Shown piece by piece: positions 59,582-64,000 of a stretch of 64,000 bases of DNA. Position 1 is the first letter of the stretch. Each line of letters begins with the position of its first letter. The notes under the pieces are model-generated. The model worked only from the letters and a program-made list of their open reading frames with translations. It searched no databases and had not been told where the DNA came from. The position numbers were made by a program, and so were the translations under genes. The stretch is taken from the NCBI GenBank assembly GCA_947479475.1, contig CANJZW010000010.1, positions 1 through 64,000 on the forward strand, read 5' to 3'. The stretch is from Chthoniobacteraceae bacterium. Lineage in GTDB: Bacteria > Verrucomicrobiota > Verrucomicrobiia > Chthoniobacterales > Chthoniobacteraceae.

Positions 59582-60421
59582 TCAGTTTGCCTGCTTTTTG
59601 GCGGGCATTTTCAGCACCTGTCCAATCTGCAATTTCTTAGGATCCTCGATCCCATTAAGCTTAAGCATCTCCTCGTAACCGACCCCCATGCGCTTAGCGA
59701 TCGCCACGGGGTTGTCTCCTTTTTGCACCGTGTAGGTCCTGTGAGCCGCCTCGGCCGCTGCGCCACCTGCTGGCACCACGGCGGGTACCACTGCGACTGC
59801 CTTTACGGGAACAACCGAAGGGGGCTGGGCTTTGGCGGCGACACTCGTGGAAGACTGGGGCGACTGCACCGGGGGCTTTGGGGCGGAGATAACCGCCGAG
59901 GGGCCAACCGGGGGAGGCAAGTGAGAAGCCGAATTTTCCCCTCTGGTGTGTGGGGAAGCGACTTTGGGGGCAGCCGCTCCGTTCGAGGCCGCTCCAGGCG
60001 CTGGCGAGGGAACACCCGCTGCATGAACAGCTGCCGCTGTTTTTGGAGAATTGACGACTGCCGCACTGGAAACTGCCACATTGGCTGCCGGCGCCGGTGT
60101 CGCGGCCGTGGCTGCGGGCGCAGGTGTCGCCGCCTTGGCCGTCACCGCCTTGGCCGTCACCGCCTTGGCAGTCACCGCCGTGCCGTCAGCCTCGCGCCGC
60201 TTGGCCTTGATGCTGTGGAAGGCGTAAATGCCACCCACCGCCACCAAGTGCAGCACTAAAACGACGACAAAAGCCGTGGAGAGCTTCGTGGTGGGCTCTT
60301 CATAATCGTCGTAGGCAGACTGTGTAAGACGACTGGCATGCGCCTGTAGTTTGTTCATGGGCTTGCGGCTCTTCGATTGGGGTGCAAGCGAGAGGAGGCT
60401 CGGCAATTTTAGTTTCTTCAT
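59582..60421 (-). CDS. LysM-domain membrane protein in the dcw cluster
   Basis: Protein of 279 residues with a basic cytoplasmic N-terminus (1-46), one transmembrane helix (about 47-68), a periplasmic Ala/Pro/Thr/Val-rich linker (about 75-225) and a C-terminal LysM domain (about 229-275) with the YTVQKGDNPVAIAKRMGV start and LKLNGI motif. LysM binds GlcNAc-containing glycan strands, so the protein should tether the inner membrane to peptidoglycan. It sits between murD and ftsW, where no such gene is standard, and so is a likely division- or wall-associated protein. The linker has 15-bp tandem repeats. Its exact job is unknown. Confidence 0.92.
   Translation of the reverse strand: MKKLKLPSLLSLAPQSKSRKPMNKLQAHASRLTQSAYDDYEEPTTKLSTAFVVVLVLHLVAVGGIYAFHSIKAKRREADGTAVTAKAVTAKAVTAKAATPAPAATAATPAPAANVAVSSAAVVNSPKTAAAVHAAGVPSPAPGAASNGAAAPKVASPHTRGENSASHLPPPVGPSAVISAPKPPVQSPQSSTSVAAKAQPPSVVPVKAVAVVPAVVPAGGAAAEAAHRTYTVQKGDNPVAIAKRMGVGYEEMLKLNGIEDPKKLQIGQVLKMPAKKQAN
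60132..60176 (-). repeat. Three 15-bp tandem repeats in the LysM protein linker
   Basis: Units lie at 60132-60146, 60147-60161 and 60162-60176 and encode a five-residue VTAKA unit of the periplasmic linker. Two further ATPAPAA-type protein repeats follow in the coding direction. Confidence 0.92.
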
Positions 60422-60459
60422 GGGCGGCGGAGCATTAGTGGTGGGTTTGAAATAAAAAG

Positions 60460-61797
60460 TCAGGAAAGCTGTTGCACGATGGTGCGGAACTGGTTGCCTC
60501 GGTCGGCATAGTTTTTGAACATGTCAAAGGAGGAGGTGCCGGGGCTGAACAAAACGAGATCCCCGGGCTGCGCGACACCTTTGGAAAGATTCACAGCCTC
60601 CACAAGGCTCCCCGCTCGCAGGCAAGGCACGGACGGCCCCCAGCACTGCTCGATGCGCCCGGCCATCTCGCCAATAAGGACCGCTGCCCGGCAATGCGCG
60701 GCGACCAGTTTCGTGATTGCCCCAAATTCGAATCCCTTGTCCTTCCCCCCCGCGATCAACACCACCCGGCGTTTTTCAGAACAAAGCGCCTTTTCCACCG
60801 CGTCCAAATTGGTCGCTTTAGAGTCATTGACATACTCGACGCCCCCCACGGTTCCGACAACCTCACACCGGTGAGGAAGTGCTTTGTATTCGCACAAAGG
60901 CGCCCGCATTGCCTCCCAAGACAAGCCCCACGCAACCCCGCAGGCCAGGGCCGCCATCAGGTTTTCAGCATTGTGAGCCCCGCGTAAAAAAGTATCGGCA
61001 AGGCGCAGTACGGGTTGACCGCGGAATTCAATCACCCCGTTTTTCAGGGTGAAATCGATCTCCGGGGTGTAAGGTTCGTACGCACTGAAGCGGAGGACTT
61101 TCGCCTTCAACGGAGGGAGGGTGTCCCGGGCATTGACCACGGCCCAGTCCTCGGCCGTCTGATTTTCAAACACACGCACTTTGGCAGCGAAATATGCCTC
61201 CATGGAGGCGTAACGGTCCAGATGATCGGGGGCAAAGTTGAGCCAGACGGCGATTTTTGGGGAGAAGCTCTGGATGGTCTCCAGTTGGAAGGAGGACACC
61301 TCAACGGTCATTACCTCCAAATTTTGACTGTCAGCGACCTTCGAAGAAAAGGCGGGGCCGATGTTGCCACAGGCGCTAGTGGGCACGCCCGCTCCCTTGA
61401 AAAGGGCCTCGACCAGCTGGGTCGTCGTCGTTTTGCCGTTTGTGCCGGTAATGGCAACCACCGGACAGAGGCAGCGTTCGAAGGCAATTTCCAACTCGCC
61501 AGTGAGGGGGATGCCGGCACGCGCGAAGGCCTGAACCTGCGGGGAGGCAGGGTCGATCCCGGGGCTTAACACGGCCAGTTCGGTTTTGGCGGGCACGAGC
61601 AAGGCTTCGTCCCCATTGCGCAGCGAGATCCCCTCCTCCGAAAGCCGCAGCGCACTTTCTCCCATTTGTGAAGCAGGGGCGGTATCCAAAACGGTCACGA
61701 CAGCACCCTCGCTCGCAAGCAATCGGGCGGCGGCGAGCCCGCTTTCCCCAGCGCCCAAGACGGCCACAGTTTTGAAGTAGGAAGGGATCGCGTTCAT
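60460..61797 (-). CDS. murD: UDP-MurNAc-L-Ala:D-Glu ligase MurD
   Basis: Cytoplasmic Mur ligase of 445 residues that adds D-glutamate. It shows the N-terminal Rossmann segment VAVLGAGESGLAAARLLAS, the ATP P-loop TGTNGKTTTTQLVEALF, the VSSFQLETIQSF block, LNFAPDHLDRYAS and HRCEVVGTVGGVEYVNDSKA with the substrate-binding Lys/Asn region. The ATG at 61797 overlaps the mraY stop (ATGA), which gives the usual N-terminus. The next gene (LysM protein) starts 38 bp further on. Confidence 0.97.
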   Translation of the reverse strand: MNAIPSYFKTVAVLGAGESGLAAARLLASEGAVVTVLDTAPASQMGESALRLSEEGISLRNGDEALLVPAKTELAVLSPGIDPASPQVQAFARAGIPLTGELEIAFERCLCPVVAITGTNGKTTTTQLVEALFKGAGVPTSACGNIGPAFSSKVADSQNLEVMTVEVSSFQLETIQSFSPKIAVWLNFAPDHLDRYASMEAYFAAKVRVFENQTAEDWAVVNARDTLPPLKAKVLRFSAYEPYTPEIDFTLKNGVIEFRGQPVLRLADTFLRGAHNAENLMAALACGVAWGLSWEAMRAPLCEYKALPHRCEVVGTVGGVEYVNDSKATNLDAVEKALCSEKRRVVLIAGGKDKGFEFGAITKLVAAHCRAAVLIGEMAGRIEQCWGPSVPCLRAGSLVEAVNLSKGVAQPGDLVLFSPGTSSFDMFKNYADRGNQFRTIVQQLS

Positions 61798-62924
61798 CGC
61801 AGTTTGAGAGTGGCGAGGCCGAGCAGGGCGAAGAGAATGCTCAAGATCCAGAAGCGAACGATGACCACGTTTTCGGGCCACCCTTGCAATTCGAAATGAT
61901 GGTGGATGGGAGCCATCCGGAACACCCTGCGCCCTTCACCATACATGCGGCGGGTGAGTTTGAACACCATGCGCTGGATCAGGACCGAGGTCGCCTCGAT
62001 CACAAAAACGCCTCCGATCAAAACGAGAAGCAGCTCTTGTTTGCAACAAATCGCAACCACTCCAAGCAATCCCCCAATAGCAAGAGACCCCGTATCTCCC
62101 ATAAAGACACGGGCTGGATGCGCATTAAACCAGAGGAAGCCCACCGAGGCACCGGCAAGCGCCAGGCAAACGATGGAAAGTTCGCCCGCAAATGGGTAAT
62201 AGGGAATCTGTAGGTACTGGGCGACCTTGAGGTTTCCTGCTGCGTAGGCAACCACCCCGTACGCCAGGGCGCTCGTCGCGGTACAGCCTGCCGCGAGACC
62301 GTCGAGGCCGTCTGTAAAGTTGACGGCGTTGGAGGTTCCGACAATCACGAGGGCGAAAAACACAATGGTCCACCAGCCCAGATTTTCAATCACGGGTGTT
62401 TTGTAAAAGGGTACATACAACGCTCGGGCCTGCACCTCGGTGGCCGGGTTTAGCAGGAAGAAAGCGGCCACAACCGCGGCCACGGAGAACTGCCCGATGA
62501 GCTTGGTCCGCTCGCTCACACCACCGGAGTTTTTCTTGGTGACCTTGAGCCAGTCGTCCCAAAACCCGAGGGCACCACACGCGATGATTGTAAAAACGAG
62601 CAACCAGACGGCCGCATTGTCGGGCCGCGCCCAGAGCAAGGTGGATCCGATGACGGCGCCGTGAATCAGGACGCCACCCATGGTGGGCGTTCCCGCCTTT
62701 TTGCCGTGCAGATCAAACAGTTTATTAACTTCCTCAGCCGTCCGGACGGGCTGTCCGATTTTCAGAGAAATCAGGCGGCGGATCACCCAATGCCCCAGCA
62801 AAATACAGAGTAAAAAAGCCGTCAGGGCAGCCGCCACGGCGCGGAATGAGATGTACTGAAAAACGTTAAAGGCTCTCAGCGAGTCGTGGCCGCCTTCACT
62901 GAGTTTGTAGAGGTAGTACATCAT
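61794..62924 (-). CDS. mraY: Phospho-MurNAc-pentapeptide translocase MraY
   Basis: Integral membrane enzyme of 376 residues that transfers phospho-MurNAc-pentapeptide to undecaprenyl phosphate, making lipid I. Motifs are KKAGTPTMGG, the DDW pair (GFWDDWLKVTKK), NFTDGLDGLAAG, GDTGSLAIGG and the triple His APIHHHFE. About ten hydrophobic segments are present. The ATG at 62924 overlaps the murF stop (ATGATG); a second ATG follows directly, so the start is one of these two. It is translationally coupled to murF. Confidence 0.97.
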   Translation of the reverse strand: MMYYLYKLSEGGHDSLRAFNVFQYISFRAVAAALTAFLLCILLGHWVIRRLISLKIGQPVRTAEEVNKLFDLHGKKAGTPTMGGVLIHGAVIGSTLLWARPDNAAVWLLVFTIIACGALGFWDDWLKVTKKNSGGVSERTKLIGQFSVAAVVAAFFLLNPATEVQARALYVPFYKTPVIENLGWWTIVFFALVIVGTSNAVNFTDGLDGLAAGCTATSALAYGVVAYAAGNLKVAQYLQIPYYPFAGELSIVCLALAGASVGFLWFNAHPARVFMGDTGSLAIGGLLGVVAICCKQELLLVLIGGVFVIEATSVLIQRMVFKLTRRMYGEGRRVFRMAPIHHHFELQGWPENVVIVRFWILSILFALLGLATLKLR

Positions 62925-64000
62925 GGCGTGGCGACCTCCTCGATGATGCGCTCCATTTTGGCGGACCGGCTTCCCTTCACTAAAACAACGTCGCCCGGAG
63001 TCCAACCGTCGCGCAGCGCGGCAGCGGCAGCGGCGTGGTCTGCGAAATGAGAGACGTCCTCCAGTCCGTTTCGGACGGCTTCCTGCGAGATCCAGTCTGC
63101 TTCCTCCCCTACCGTCAGAAGCCGGTCGATTCCGCTCGCGGCGGCACGTCCGACCTCGCGATGGCCTTCTTCGGCGAAACTTCCCAGCTCCCCCATCCGT
63201 CCCAGAACGGCGATCCGTTTTCCCGCCGCCGGCCATTGGGCAAGCGTGGCGAGCGCGGCACGCATCGAATCCGGGTTGGCGTTGTAAGTGTCGTCCAGAA
63301 ACTGAACCCCGCGCACCAAGCGGTTTTCCATGCGTCCCTTTGTGAGAGTGATTCCTCGCAGACCCTCGGCAGCAACGCTCAGGGGCACGTTCAAAGCGAG
63401 AGCCGCCGCCAAAGCCAGAGCTGCATTGCGCACCATGTGCAGCCCCGGGACGGAGAGTTCAATCTCAGCACGCTCTCCCTCATAAACGATTCCAAACCGG
63501 CTGCCGCCTTCGACGGGAAAGATGTCCACCGCCTGAACCTCGCCGCAGCCAATACCCGCGGTAAGAATTTGGGCGTTAGTCATCCCTGAAATCATGGGAG
63601 TGAAGGCGTCCTCGGCGCTCAAAACGACCGTTCCCCCGGCACCGACAGCGGCTGCAAGCGCTCCCTTTTCACGCGCAATCGCCTCGCGGCTGCCCAAAAA
63701 CTCGATGTGGGCCACCCCGACATTGGTGACAATCGCAACCTCGGGCCCTGCCAAAGCGGCCAGGGGAGCGATTTCACCCGCGTGGTTCATCCCCATCTCA
63801 ATCACCGCAAATTCGTCGGAACGACTGCCTTCCAAAAGGGTGAGTGGAACACCGATGTGATTATTCAGATTCCCCTGAGTACACCACCCCTTGAGTGCTT
63901 TGGACAACACGGCAAAGGTGAAGTCCTTGGTGCTTGTCTTGCCGCTGGACCCCGTCACCCCCACAACACGGGCGGGCATTAGGCGCCGATACTCTCCAGC
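62921..64000 (-). CDS. murF: D-Ala-D-Ala-adding enzyme MurF (partial, 5' end outside window)
   Basis: Mur ligase that adds D-Ala-D-Ala to UDP-MurNAc-tripeptide. About 359 codons are in the window. The reading frame is open to position 64000, so the N-terminal domain (about 90 residues) lies outside. Visible motifs are VVGVTGSSGKTSTKDF (ATP P-loop), NLNNHIGVPLTLL, FAVIEMGMNHAGEIAPLAAL and DDTYNANPDSMRAALATL. An ATG at 63979 lies inside the P-loop domain and cannot be the true start. The stop overlaps mraY. Confidence 0.95.
   Translation of the reverse strand, partial: AGEYRRLMPARVVGVTGSSGKTSTKDFTFAVLSKALKGWCTQGNLNNHIGVPLTLLEGSRSDEFAVIEMGMNHAGEIAPLAALAGPEVAIVTNVGVAHIEFLGSREAIAREKGALAAAVGAGGTVVLSAEDAFTPMISGMTNAQILTAGIGCGEVQAVDIFPVEGGSRFGIVYEGERAEIELSVPGLHMVRNAALALAAALALNVPLSVAAEGLRGITLTKGRMENRLVRGVQFLDDTYNANPDSMRAALATLAQWPAAGKRIAVLGRMGELGSFAEEGHREVGRAAASGIDRLLTVGEEADWISQEAVRNGLEDVSHFADHAAAAAALRDGWTPGDVVLVKGSRSAKMERIIEEVATP

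Overview
The window looks like a chromosome segment of a Verrucomicrobiota (PVC superphylum) bacterium with a GC-rich genome. The evidence is a fused murC-murB gene inside a reversed dcw cluster, a very large secreted dehydrogenase with a C-terminal PVC-type c-heme domain, a DUF1552/DUF1592 pair, a DUF1080 protein, a PmoA-like (DUF6807) protein, FecR regulation, and weak Shine-Dalgarno use. The species cannot be named from the sequence. No rRNA, tRNA or CRISPR array was recognised.

Layout. (1) 0.4-15.6 kb, mostly rightward: aconitase, a DUF5069 protein, a type II secretion segment (gspF, an unknown exported protein, gspG), a PmoA-like protein and two tandem paralogous secreted esterases, the second fused to an SMP-30-like propeller. 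Then a leftward PVC cytochrome dehydrogenase, fabV and an EVE-domain protein. (2) 15.6-27.7 kb, leftward: a surface polysaccharide locus with ABC-2 permease (Wzm type), ATPase with C-terminal cargo domain (Wzt type), seven glycosyltransferases and an NAD-dependent SAF-domain dehydrogenase. HPr lies just upstream. (3) 28.4-41.1 kb, mixed strands: an OlsB/OlsA-like acyltransferase pair, mnmE, hisC, a membrane-anchored repeat protein, an IscA/ErpA-type protein, two secreted hydrolases, an unknown exported protein, pdxH, a DUF1080 protein and a class I aldolase. (4) 41.2-48.8 kb: an apparently inserted module with ECF sigma factor, FecR-type anti-sigma protein, DUF1552 protein, DUF1592 cytochrome protein and sulfatase. 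(5) 49.25-64 kb, leftward: the dcw cluster, read in transcription order as murF (cut by the window edge), mraY, murD, a LysM protein, ftsW, murG, murC-murB, ddl, ftsQ, ftsA, ftsZ, with mostly 4-8 bp gene overlaps.

The most striking structural observation is that module (4) is flanked by two diverged direct copies of one junction segment (aldolase 3' part plus ftsZ 3' tail). The left flank has the intact aldolase and a decayed ftsZ tail. The right flank has a decayed aldolase and the intact ftsZ. This suggests the aldolase and ftsZ were once convergent neighbours and that a roughly 7.7 kb module entered between them with duplication of the junction, followed by decay of the redundant halves.

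A second theme is in-frame minisatellites (12, 15, 18 and 24 bp units) in disordered extensions of envelope proteins (FtsQ, MurC, the LysM protein, Wzm, the 670-residue protein), an 11-bp tandem array between convergent genes, and two 10-base G tracts, one inside ftsA and one at a glycosyltransferase start. Start codons were chosen from family length, overlap with the upstream gene and visible Shine-Dalgarno sequences. Many differ from the longest possible reading frame.
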